NCBI GenBank assembly: GCA_024206355.1
Contig: JAAGZM010000588.1
Span: 1 to 14,891, forward strand
Direction: 5' to 3'
DNA: 14,891 nt
Origin: Gammaproteobacteria bacterium
GTDB taxonomy: Bacteria; Pseudomonadota; Gammaproteobacteria; Enterobacterales; GCA-2746155
The notes beneath the pieces were generated by a model that saw nothing but the letters and a program-made list of their open reading frames with translations, was not told the origin of the DNA and made no database searches. The position numbers and the translations under genes were made by a program. Shown here in pieces: positions 1-6,118 of the stretch; position 1 is the first letter of the stretch; the number at the start of each line of letters is the position of its first letter.

Positions 1-45
1 GTTGTATGTTGTTTTAACACTCCTTGTAACAATCAAAAATAGGGT

Positions 46-152
46 GCAGGTGCTTACTCATCTAACACTGACCATACGAAGCCATGGATGGCGTAGTTGA
101 GCCCACATGGACGTGCTCGTGGCGTGTCAGAGTTAGATGAGTAAGTACCTGC
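46..152. repeat. Palindromic intergenic element with 27-nt inverted arms
   Basis: The left arm (46-72) and right arm (126-152) are reverse complements at 25 of 27 positions. As RNA, one of the two exceptions is a G-U pair (52 with 146) and the other an A-A mismatch (67 with 131). The 53-nt interior holds two further hairpins: 81-92 (GCCA/TGGC, loop TGGA) and 99-118 (GAG then CAC pairing with GTG then CTC, loop ATGGAC, two-base bulge). Both loops contain ATGGA. The layout resembles small intergenic repeats I recall from marine gammaproteobacteria, which also carry paired ATGGA-type hairpins inside complementary ends, but I cannot confirm family membership. There is no T-run after the right arm, so it is not a standard intrinsic terminator. 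Only one copy occurs in this window. It could be a non-autonomous mobile repeat or a structured RNA. Confidence 0.75.
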
Positions 153-262
153 AACTGAGATTCGAAGCACCAATAGAATTTACAACCAAACCCTAGAAAC
201 AACAGCAAGTTGTTGCTATTATCCACCACCTTCGAGATTGTGATGAAAATATAGGCTAGTTA
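153..262 (+). other. Leader region upstream of queE, no gene seen
   Basis: This stretch has no convincing coding sequence. It contains a small possible hairpin (CAACA 200-204 with TGTTG 211-215). It also contains TCCAC (222-226), which is complementary to GTGGA (263-267) at the queE start and could occlude the GTG start codon. No preQ1 riboswitch pattern could be recognised. An AGG at 253-255 is the only Shine-Dalgarno-like sequence, and a TAG in the queE frame at 257-259 fixes the upstream limit of that gene. Confidence 0.35.
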
Positions 263-904
263 GTGGAAACATTAAGGATTACAGAGATTTTTTACTCGCT
301 CCAAGGGGAGTCGTTGACGTCTGGATTGCCGACTGTGTTTATTAGGCTTACTGGTTGTCCGTTGCGTTGTAATTATTGTGATACTGAGTATGCGTTTACT
401 GGTGGTGAGCGGTTGACGGTTGAGGAGATTTGTCAGCAGATTGCTGTGTATGAGTGTCGGCAGATTTGTGTAACTGGTGGTGAGCCTTTGGCTCAGAAAC
501 CTTGTTTGGATTTGATGAGGCATCTTTGTGATTTGGGTTATCAGGTTTCTTTGGAGACTTCAGGGGCGCTTACTATTGAGGATGTTGATCATCGTGTTGT
601 TAGGGTGATGGATCTTAAGACGCCTAATTCTGGTGAGATGCTTCGTAATCGTATGGAGAATATTCAGTACCTTTCTTCTGATGATCAGGTGAAGTTTGTA
701 ATTTGTAATCAACGTGATTATGAGTGGGCTGCTATGCAAGTGTGTGATCATCAGTTGAGTCAGCGGTGTACAGTGCTTTTTTCACCTACTTTTGGTGCGC
801 TGGATGCTGCTAAATTGGCAGGTTGGATCTTACGTGATAAGTTGGATGTGCGAATGCAAATACAATTGCATAAAATTCTTTGGGGGGATAAGCAGGGTGT
901 CTAG
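263..904 (+). CDS. queE: 7-carboxy-7-deazaguanine synthase QueE
   Basis: This is a radical SAM enzyme that converts 6-carboxy-tetrahydropterin to 7-carboxy-7-deazaguanine in the queuosine precursor pathway; it acts in the cytoplasm. The 213-residue protein has the substrate-side LQGE motif (13-16), the iron-sulfur CX3CX2C triad at C32, C36 and C39, and the SAM-binding TGGEP (71-75). This length is normal for the short proteobacterial form. The start is GTG at 263, chosen because an in-frame TAG lies at 257-259 and the family N-terminus follows at once. The Shine-Dalgarno is weak. The 3' end overlaps queC by 8 nt, so the two are surely co-translated. The coding strand is strongly G/T-biased (in 361-420 I count 21 G, 6 C, 23 T and 10 A), unlike later genes. 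Confidence 0.95.
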   Translation: METLRITEIFYSLQGESLTSGLPTVFIRLTGCPLRCNYCDTEYAFTGGERLTVEEICQQIAVYECRQICVTGGEPLAQKPCLDLMRHLCDLGYQVSLETSGALTIEDVDHRVVRVMDLKTPNSGEMLRNRMENIQYLSSDDQVKFVICNQRDYEWAAMQVCDHQLSQRCTVLFSPTFGALDAAKLAGWILRDKLDVRMQIQLHKILWGDKQGV

Positions 905-1592
905 TAAGGCGAAAAAGGCGGTTATTTTGTTTTCTGGTGGTTTGGACTCTACAACAGTTCTTGCTCAGGCACAGATGGATGGATTTGAATGTTATGCGAT
1001 GAGTTTTGATTATTCTCAGCGGCATAGCGTTGAGTTGGCTTCTGCAAAGAAAATTGCTGCGAATGCTAATGTTGCTGAGCATAAGATTATTAAGCTTGAT
1101 TTGGCACAAATTGGTGGCTCTGCGCTGACTGATCTCTCAATTGATGTTCCTGTTGATGAGCTTGTTGATGAGCCTGATGGTAGTATTCCGGTGACTTATG
1201 TGCCTGCTAGAAATACTATCTTTTTGTCGATTGCGCTTGGTTGGGCTGAAGTTATTGGTGCCAATCATATCTTTGTTGGTGTTAATGCTGTTGATTATTC
1301 TGGTTATCCTGATTGTCGTCCTGAGTATATTGAAGCGTTTGAAAAGATGGCGAACCTTGCTACTAAAGTTGGTGTCGAAGAGCACTCTATTCATATTGAA
1401 ACACCTTTGATTGATTTAACTAAAGCTGAGATTACTCAACTTGGGATCTCGTTAGGCATTGACTATAGTCAGACGGTTTCTTGCTATCTTGCTGATGAAG
1501 ACGGCAAAGCCTGTGGTGTTTGCGACAGTTGTCGGTTACGACGACAGGGTTTTAAAGACGCTGATATCTACGATCCTACTCGATATCAATAA
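897..1592 (+). CDS. queC: 7-cyano-7-deazaguanine synthase QueC
   Basis: This is an ATP-dependent ligase that converts 7-carboxy-7-deazaguanine and ammonia into preQ0, the step after QueE. The PP-loop ATP motif SGGLDS is at residues 13-18. A C-terminal zinc site is formed by C196, C206, C209 and C212. The open frame extends upstream to an ATG at 792, but I place the start at GTG 897. From there the protein is 231 aa, the same as the E. coli enzyme; it begins a few residues before the first beta strand of the PP-loop; and a G-rich ribosome binding site (GGGGGG, 882-887) sits nine bases ahead. The extra 35 residues from 792 resemble nothing in the family and lie wholly inside queE. It shares the G/T-rich coding style of queE. 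Confidence 0.95.
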   Translation: MSSKAKKAVILFSGGLDSTTVLAQAQMDGFECYAMSFDYSQRHSVELASAKKIAANANVAEHKIIKLDLAQIGGSALTDLSIDVPVDELVDEPDGSIPVTYVPARNTIFLSIALGWAEVIGANHIFVGVNAVDYSGYPDCRPEYIEAFEKMANLATKVGVEEHSIHIETPLIDLTKAEITQLGISLGIDYSQTVSCYLADEDGKACGVCDSCRLRRQGFKDADIYDPTRYQ

Positions 1593-1602
1593 CCCATTCC
1601 GG

Positions 1603-1608
1603 TATAAT
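1603..1608 (+). promoter_or_regulatory. Candidate -10 box (TATAAT) after queC
   Basis: A perfect TATAAT lies 11 nt after the queC stop, followed by a GC-rich segment (GCGCC) where transcription would start, near 1614-1616. No good -35 hexamer is visible at 16-18 bp spacing, and the bases before the box (CCGG) do not form an extended -10. It could drive a small RNA (see 1611-1711) or the ndk cluster. Confidence 0.4.
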
Positions 1609-1610
1609 AC

Positions 1611-1711
1611 GCGCCGGTTAGAGGCGTGACATCTGAAAATATGTTTACATCAAAGATATATTATTTTTCCAAAGTCCTTGAATATAGGTAAATTTTCAGA
1701 TGTTTTTTCTT
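1611..1711 (+). ncRNA. Candidate small RNA or ndk leader attenuator
   Basis: Downstream of the TATAAT box lie a 5' hairpin (GCGCC 1611-1615 with GGCGT 1623-1627, seven-base loop), a perfect 12-bp stem (1629-1640 with 1692-1703) and a T-run. The 51-nt interior of the long stem folds again: ATGT/ACAT at 1641-1650, and TATATT (1657-1662) with AATATA (1681-1686) enclosing CAA/TTG (1670-1672 with 1678-1680). The arrangement of promoter, nested stems and terminator suggests a transcript of roughly 100 nt. If transcription starts at 1614-1616 rather than earlier, the first hairpin would be incomplete. I recognise no known RNA family. The alternatives are a 5' leader that attenuates ndk or the plain terminator of queEC. 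Confidence 0.4.
1629..1711 (+). terminator. Rho-independent-type terminator, large apical loop
   Basis: A 12-bp perfect inverted repeat (1629-1640 and 1692-1703) is followed by TTTTT, C, TT; the T-run itself begins within the last base of the arm. A G-U pair (1628 with 1704) can extend the stem. The loop of 51 nt is far larger than normal, although its inner hairpins would bring the arms together. It would end transcription before ndk, either from queEC or from the candidate promoter at 1603. Confidence 0.5.
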
Positions 1712-1712
1712 A

Positions 1713-1744
1713 TTAACATTTAATTATTACATACACTTTATAAA
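1713..1744 (+). promoter_or_regulatory. Possible ndk promoter
   Basis: TTAACA (1713-1718) is followed 18 bp later by TTTATA (1737-1742), overlapping TATAAA (1739-1744). It sits just after the T-run and before the ndk ribosome binding region, where a promoter is needed if the preceding terminator works. The region is very AT-rich, so chance matches are likely. Confidence 0.25.
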
Positions 1745-1762
1745 AACAGGTAGATAAATATT

Positions 1763-2194
1763 ATGGCTATGGAACGTACTTTTTCAATTATTAAGCCCGA
1801 CGCAGTTGCTAAAAATGTAATCGGTGAAATTTATTCACGTTTTGAACGTGCTGGTTTGCAGATTACTGCTTCTAAAATGGTACATCTTTCAAAGGAACGT
1901 GCTGAAGGATTCTATGCTGAGCATAGTGAAAGACCTTTCTTTGGTGATCTTGTTAGTTTTATGACTTCTGGTCCTGTTATGGTTCAGGTTTTAGAAGGTG
2001 AAAATGCTGTCCTTGCTAATCGTGAAATTATGGGTGCTACAAATCCTGTTGAAGCTCTAGCTGGCACAATTCGTTCAGATTACGCTGATTCTTTAGATGA
2101 AAATGCTGTTCATGGTTCAGACGCTGTTGCTTCTGCTGCTCGTGAAATTGAGTATTTTTTCTCTGCTGAAGAAGTTAGTCCTCGTACTCGCTAG
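1763..2194 (+). CDS. ndk: Nucleoside diphosphate kinase
   Basis: The enzyme transfers the gamma phosphate of ATP to other (d)NDPs through a phosphohistidine intermediate, balancing nucleotide pools in the cytoplasm. The 143-residue protein matches the usual length. It shows the N-terminal IIKPDAV segment (9-15, with K11) and the active-site NAVHGSD with catalytic H117. The start is ATG 1763 (MAMERTF), which aligns with the E. coli N-terminus MAIERTF; a second ATG six bases on is less likely. An AGG at 1748-1750 is a distant Shine-Dalgarno. It is the first gene of the long rightward cluster, and rlmN follows after 12 nt. In Pseudomonas the same gene heads the same cluster. Confidence 0.97.
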   Translation: MAMERTFSIIKPDAVAKNVIGEIYSRFERAGLQITASKMVHLSKERAEGFYAEHSERPFFGDLVSFMTSGPVMVQVLEGENAVLANREIMGATNPVEALAGTIRSDYADSLDENAVHGSDAVASAAREIEYFFSAEEVSPRTR

Positions 2195-2206
2195 TTATAT
2201 CTCCCA

Positions 2207-3322
2207 ATGAACGGTGAAAAAACAAATCTGTTAAATTTGTCTTTGGACGGATTAAAGGATTATTTTGCCGATTTGGGAGAGAAGCCATTTCGTGCAACCC
2301 AGGTTCTGAAATGGCTTCATCAGTATGGTGTTGATGATTTTGATTCGATGACGAATATATCAAAATCATTACGTGGAAAGCTCAAAGACATTGCTATTAT
2401 CCATGGACCTGAGGTTGTTACTCAACAGATTTCAGATGATGGAACTATTAAGTGGGCTTTAAAACTTGATAGTGGTCAGGCTATTGAGACAGTTTTTATT
2501 CCTGAAAAAAATCGTGGAACGCTTTGTGTTTCTTCACAAGTTGGTTGTGTCGTTGATTGTAGTTTTTGTTCAACTGGCAGTCAGGGATTTAATCGAAACT
2601 TAGAACTTTCAGAAATCATTGGTCAAGTTTGGCATGCTATGCGTTACTTTGGTTCAGCAAAAGTAACCGGTAACCGTACAATCTCTAACGTGGTCTTTAT
2701 GGGCATGGGTGAGCCACTACTGAATTTTGATCCGGTGGTTGATGCGATGAACTTGCTTCTTGAAGATAATGCTTATGGTTTATCAAAGCGTCGAGTGACA
2801 TTGAGTACATCAGGCATTGTTCCTGCGCTAGATAAGTTACTTGAAGTTACCGATGTGGCGCTAGCACTTTCATTACATGCACCAAACGATAAGTTACGAG
2901 ACGAACTTGTTCCTATTAACAAAAAATATCCTATTGATGTTTTGCTTAAATCTGTTAAGCGTTATCTTGATAATTCAGCTGCAGCTCGTAAATTAACGGT
3001 TGAGTATGTGATGATCGATGGGCTTAATGATTCGATTGATCATGCCTGTGAATTGGCAAAAATTCTTAGAAATATACCTAATAAAATAAATTTAATCCCA
3101 TATAATCCATTTCCTGGAAATAGTTATAGATCATCCTCTCAAAAAACCCTAAAAGCCTTCGAGCAGATTCTTGTTTCTAATGGTATGATAGTGACCACTC
3201 GAAAGACTCGAGGTGATGATATTGATGCTGCTTGTGGTCAACTTGTTGGAAAAGTAAACGATCGAACAAGAAGAATGGAACGAATAGACCATAAGGCAAT
3301 CAAAGTAAACAACATTGTTTAA
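2207..3322 (+). CDS. rlmN: Dual-specificity RNA methyltransferase RlmN
   Basis: This radical SAM enzyme methylates C2 of adenine 2503 in 23S rRNA and of A37 in some tRNAs. The 371 residues include the N-terminal accessory domain (about 1-90), the cluster-binding CX3CX2C at C114, C118 and C121, the GMGEPLLN segment, and the C-terminal GDDIDAACGQL with C343, the cysteine that carries the methyl group. No Shine-Dalgarno is visible in the 12 nt after ndk, so translation probably depends on coupling to ndk. In addition, TCTCCCAA just at the start (2200-2207) is exactly complementary to TTGGGAGA at 2273-2280, which may fold over the start codon. The product assignment is secure. Confidence 0.96.
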   Translation: MNGEKTNLLNLSLDGLKDYFADLGEKPFRATQVLKWLHQYGVDDFDSMTNISKSLRGKLKDIAIIHGPEVVTQQISDDGTIKWALKLDSGQAIETVFIPEKNRGTLCVSSQVGCVVDCSFCSTGSQGFNRNLELSEIIGQVWHAMRYFGSAKVTGNRTISNVVFMGMGEPLLNFDPVVDAMNLLLEDNAYGLSKRRVTLSTSGIVPALDKLLEVTDVALALSLHAPNDKLRDELVPINKKYPIDVLLKSVKRYLDNSAAARKLTVEYVMIDGLNDSIDHACELAKILRNIPNKINLIPYNPFPGNSYRSSSQKTLKAFEQILVSNGMIVTTRKTRGDDIDAACGQLVGKVNDRTRRMERIDHKAIKVNNIV

Positions 3323-3347
3323 TAGAGAATATGGATAAGGATTGAGA

Positions 3348-4154
3348 ATGCAAAAAAATATACGTTTAGCTTCATTAATGCTGTTGGTTAGTATATCCGC
3401 CTGTACAACCACATCATCTTCTTTTATTAAACCTTATTCTACATCCGATACAACGACTAGAAGTGAAGATTATAATAGAGAAAAGGCCGCTAGTAGCCGT
3501 TTAACATTAGGCTTACACTATTTGACACAAGGTGATTATGAGAAAGCTAAATTTAATCTTGATAAAGCTATTGCTCATTATCCTGAAAGTGAAAATGTGC
3601 AAAGAGGACTCGCCTGGTACTACGAGCAAGTCAATGAAACTGAATTAGCCAAAAAGTATTATCAACAGGCGCTAAAAATTAATAATAAAAATCCTTCTTT
3701 ACTGAACCAGTATGGCGTATTTCTTTGTCGACAAGGTCAGATTGACGAAAGTTTAATAATGTTCGATGCATCGGTAAAGATAATTACCAATAAAGATGTT
3801 AGTGGCACTTATGAGAATGCAGCTACTTGTAACTTGATGGCAGGTAATTCAGAACTTGCTAAAGAGTTATATCGTAAAGCGTTAAATCATAATCCTGAGC
3901 AAAAAGATTCGCTCTTAGGTATGGCATCAATGGAATATAGCAAGGGTAGATATGAGCGAAGCCGTTCGTACTTGAAGCGCTTTGAAAAAGTGTCTCAGCA
4001 CAACTCTCGTTCGCTTTGGATAGCGATAAAAACAGCTTCGAGACTCAATGATATGAATTCTGTTGCCAGCTACGCTATTAAACTAGAGCAGCGCTTTCCA
4101 GATTCACAAGAATTAGAACTTTACTTGGATACGAAGAACCAATGGCTGAAGTAG
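3348..4154 (+). CDS. pilF: Type IV pilus biogenesis/stability lipoprotein PilF/PilW (TPR)
   Basis: This is an outer-membrane pilotin that assists assembly of the PilQ secretin in type IV pilus biogenesis. From ATG 3348 the protein has 268 residues: a lipoprotein signal ending in ISAC with lipidated C19, a +2 threonine consistent with outer-membrane sorting, then tandem TPR helices from about residue 48 (repeats of the GDYEKAKFNLDKAI kind). The frame also opens at TTG 3342, but ATG 3348 has a good AAGG (3337-3340) and gives a cleaner signal peptide. Its 3' end overlaps rodZ by 13 nt. Position between rlmN and rodZ is where pilF sits in Pseudomonas aeruginosa. The name PilW is used for the same family in other genera. 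Confidence 0.88.
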   Translation: MQKNIRLASLMLLVSISACTTTSSSFIKPYSTSDTTTRSEDYNREKAASSRLTLGLHYLTQGDYEKAKFNLDKAIAHYPESENVQRGLAWYYEQVNETELAKKYYQQALKINNKNPSLLNQYGVFLCRQGQIDESLIMFDASVKIITNKDVSGTYENAATCNLMAGNSELAKELYRKALNHNPEQKDSLLGMASMEYSKGRYERSRSYLKRFEKVSQHNSRSLWIAIKTASRLNDMNSVASYAIKLEQRFPDSQELELYLDTKNQWLK

Positions 4155-5011
4155 AAATTGAGAACACAAGTTCTGGTAAATTACTGTCATCAGCTAGGAA
4201 AAAATTAGGTTTATCTGAAGCGGATATTGCTGAGCAGCTAAATCTTTCAATCGCTGTGATTAAAGAGTTAGAAGCTGATCAAAATACGACTGATATTCCA
4301 GATGCCTTTTTACGTGGTTACTTGCGGACTTATGCACGAGCGGTTGGTGAAGATGAAGAACAAATCGTAGCGCATTATTCCCAAGCGATAGGCACTTCAA
4401 TTGTTAGTAATCATTTTGTTTCGTCAAATGATGTTCAACCTGCAAAAGCTCAAGTTGGTAATCACATGCCTTGGTTTAAGGTACTTAGTGTTGCAGTCTT
4501 TATTGCTATTATTGTACTTGCTTGGATAGCTTTTAGTCAGCAGAATACCGAAACACATACACAAGACACTAGTTTATCTCAGCCATTGAATTCAAATGTT
4601 GAGACAAAAGATAATACTATTCAACAGTCTGCTGATTTATCAACAAACAGCCTAGATTTAGATAAGGCTGAAACCGTAGCAGTTACTGATGATGAAAATA
4701 TTATTGAAGAGCAATATGCTGAAACCGAGAACTTATCTATAGAGCCTGCGATAGAAGCTGAAGCAACAGAAAGTGAGTTAGCATTCACTTTCATTGACAA
4801 TTGTTGGGTAAAAGTTACAGATAACAATGGAGAAGTCTTAGCCGTTGGTCTAAAGACTGCTGGTCGTCGGTTTACAGTCAGTGGTGTTGCTCCTATTGCT
4901 GTGGTGCTTGGTAAGCCAAGAGCGATTAGCTTGCAATTTAATGATCAGACGGTAGATTTAAGTATTTATCCAGCCTGGCAAACGGCACGATTTAGTTTAG
5001 GCGACGACTAA
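4142..5011 (+). CDS. rodZ: Cytoskeletal membrane protein RodZ
   Basis: RodZ links MreB filaments to the cell-wall elongation machinery at the inner membrane. The 289 residues show the expected layout: an N-terminal Xre-like helix-turn-helix (about 11-70, used for MreB binding), one transmembrane segment (about 111-131, preceded by WFK), a long acidic Ser/Thr/Glu-rich periplasmic linker (about 132-210) and a C-terminal DUF4115 domain (about 214-289, beginning FIDNCWVKV). The start ATG lies inside the end of pilF (13-nt overlap), which indicates translational coupling; a GAAG lies just upstream. ispG begins two bases after its stop. The linker is low-complexity and gives no functional clue. Confidence 0.93.
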   Translation: MAEVEIENTSSGKLLSSARKKLGLSEADIAEQLNLSIAVIKELEADQNTTDIPDAFLRGYLRTYARAVGEDEEQIVAHYSQAIGTSIVSNHFVSSNDVQPAKAQVGNHMPWFKVLSVAVFIAIIVLAWIAFSQQNTETHTQDTSLSQPLNSNVETKDNTIQQSADLSTNSLDLDKAETVAVTDDENIIEEQYAETENLSIEPAIEAEATESELAFTFIDNCWVKVTDNNGEVLAVGLKTAGRRFTVSGVAPIAVVLGKPRAISLQFNDQTVDLSIYPAWQTARFSLGDD

Positions 5012-5013
5012 AT

Positions 5014-6096
5014 ATGCATTATGAATCACCAATAATTCGGCGTGTTAGCAAAAAAATCTATGTCGGTACTGTGCCGGTTGGTGGTGATTCGCCTATCTCA
5101 GTACAAAGTATGACGAATACGGATACTTGTGATGTTGAGGCGACACAAAACCAGATTAACCAAATTACAGATGCTGGCGCAGATATTGTCCGTGTTTCAG
5201 TACCAACGATGGAATCTGCAGATGCGTTTGCAAAAATACGTTCACAAGTTGAAGTGCCATTGATAGCCGATATACATTTCAACCACAAAATTGCATTAAA
5301 AGTAATGGAAACAGGGGTTGATTGTTTACGTATTAATCCTGGCAATATAGGTTCAGATAAAAAGGTTCGCTCTGTTGTCAGTATGGCGGCAGATAAGGGT
5401 ATTCCAATACGAATTGGAGTTAATGCTGGGTCACTAGAAAAAGACTTACAAGAAAAATATGGTGAACCAACGCCAGAAGCACTTGTCGAATCAGCATTCA
5501 GACATATTGATATTCTTGATAAATTGAATTTTGAGAATTATAAAATCAGTTTGAAAGCATCGGATGTTTTTATGACGGTACATGCCTATCGACAATTGGC
5601 ATCACAAATAGAACAACCACTGCATCTTGGTATTACTGAAGCTGGTGGATTACGTTCCGGTTCAGTTAAGTCAGCTATTGGTTTAGGTATGCTACTGGCT
5701 GAGGGAATAGGGGACACGATTAGAGTATCGTTGGCCGCAGATCCTGTGGAAGAAATAAAAGTAGGTTTTGATATTTTAAAGAGCTTACACATTCGTTCAA
5801 AAGGCATCAATTTAATTGCTTGTCCATCTTGCTCACGTCAGGAATACGATGTTATTAAGACGGTGAATGCATTAGAGACGCGATTAGAAGATATTAGTGA
5901 ACCTTTGGATGTTGCTGTAATTGGTTGTGTAGTTAATGGTCCAGGAGAAGCCTATTCGGCTGATATTGGTCTAACGGGTGGTAGAAAAAGAAGCTTACTT
6001 TATGTAAAGGGTGAGTTACATGAACGCCTAGATAATGAATCTTTGGTGGATCATCTAGAAAAAACAATTCGGCAACAGATTGCTGAAAATAAATAG
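5014..6096 (+). CDS. ispG: 4-hydroxy-3-methylbut-2-enyl diphosphate synthase IspG (GcpE)
   Basis: This enzyme catalyses the penultimate step of the MEP isoprenoid pathway, reducing MEcPP to HMBPP with a [4Fe-4S] cluster. The 360-residue protein has cluster cysteines C270 and C273 (CPSCSRQ) and C305 (GCVVNGPGE), with E312 as the fourth ligand; these positions coincide with those I know for the E. coli enzyme. The TIM-barrel N-terminal part carries the QSMTNTDT and INPGNIG motifs. ATG 5014 follows the rodZ stop by two bases and has only a distant AGG (4999-5001), so coupling is likely. The length is typical of the two-domain bacterial form, without the insert of plant enzymes. Confidence 0.97.
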   Translation: MHYESPIIRRVSKKIYVGTVPVGGDSPISVQSMTNTDTCDVEATQNQINQITDAGADIVRVSVPTMESADAFAKIRSQVEVPLIADIHFNHKIALKVMETGVDCLRINPGNIGSDKKVRSVVSMAADKGIPIRIGVNAGSLEKDLQEKYGEPTPEALVESAFRHIDILDKLNFENYKISLKASDVFMTVHAYRQLASQIEQPLHLGITEAGGLRSGSVKSAIGLGMLLAEGIGDTIRVSLAADPVEEIKVGFDILKSLHIRSKGINLIACPSCSRQEYDVIKTVNALETRLEDISEPLDVAVIGCVVNGPGEAYSADIGLTGGRKRSLLYVKGELHERLDNESLVDHLEKTIRQQIAENK

Positions 6097-6118
6097 TAAC
6101 AGATAATGAGAAAAAACA

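Noticed and set aside
200..220. Hairpin CAACA/TGTTG as a terminator for an upstream gene
   Set aside because: Only five base pairs, AT-rich, and the following bases are not a T-run.
153..262. preQ1 riboswitch ahead of the queuosine genes
   Set aside because: I looked for the compact stem, C-rich loop and A-rich tail of class I and the layout of class II and found neither; covariance-model search would settle it.
3342..3347. TTG start two codons before the pilF ATG
   Set aside because: ATG 3348 has an AAGG at proper spacing and gives a normal lipoprotein signal peptide.
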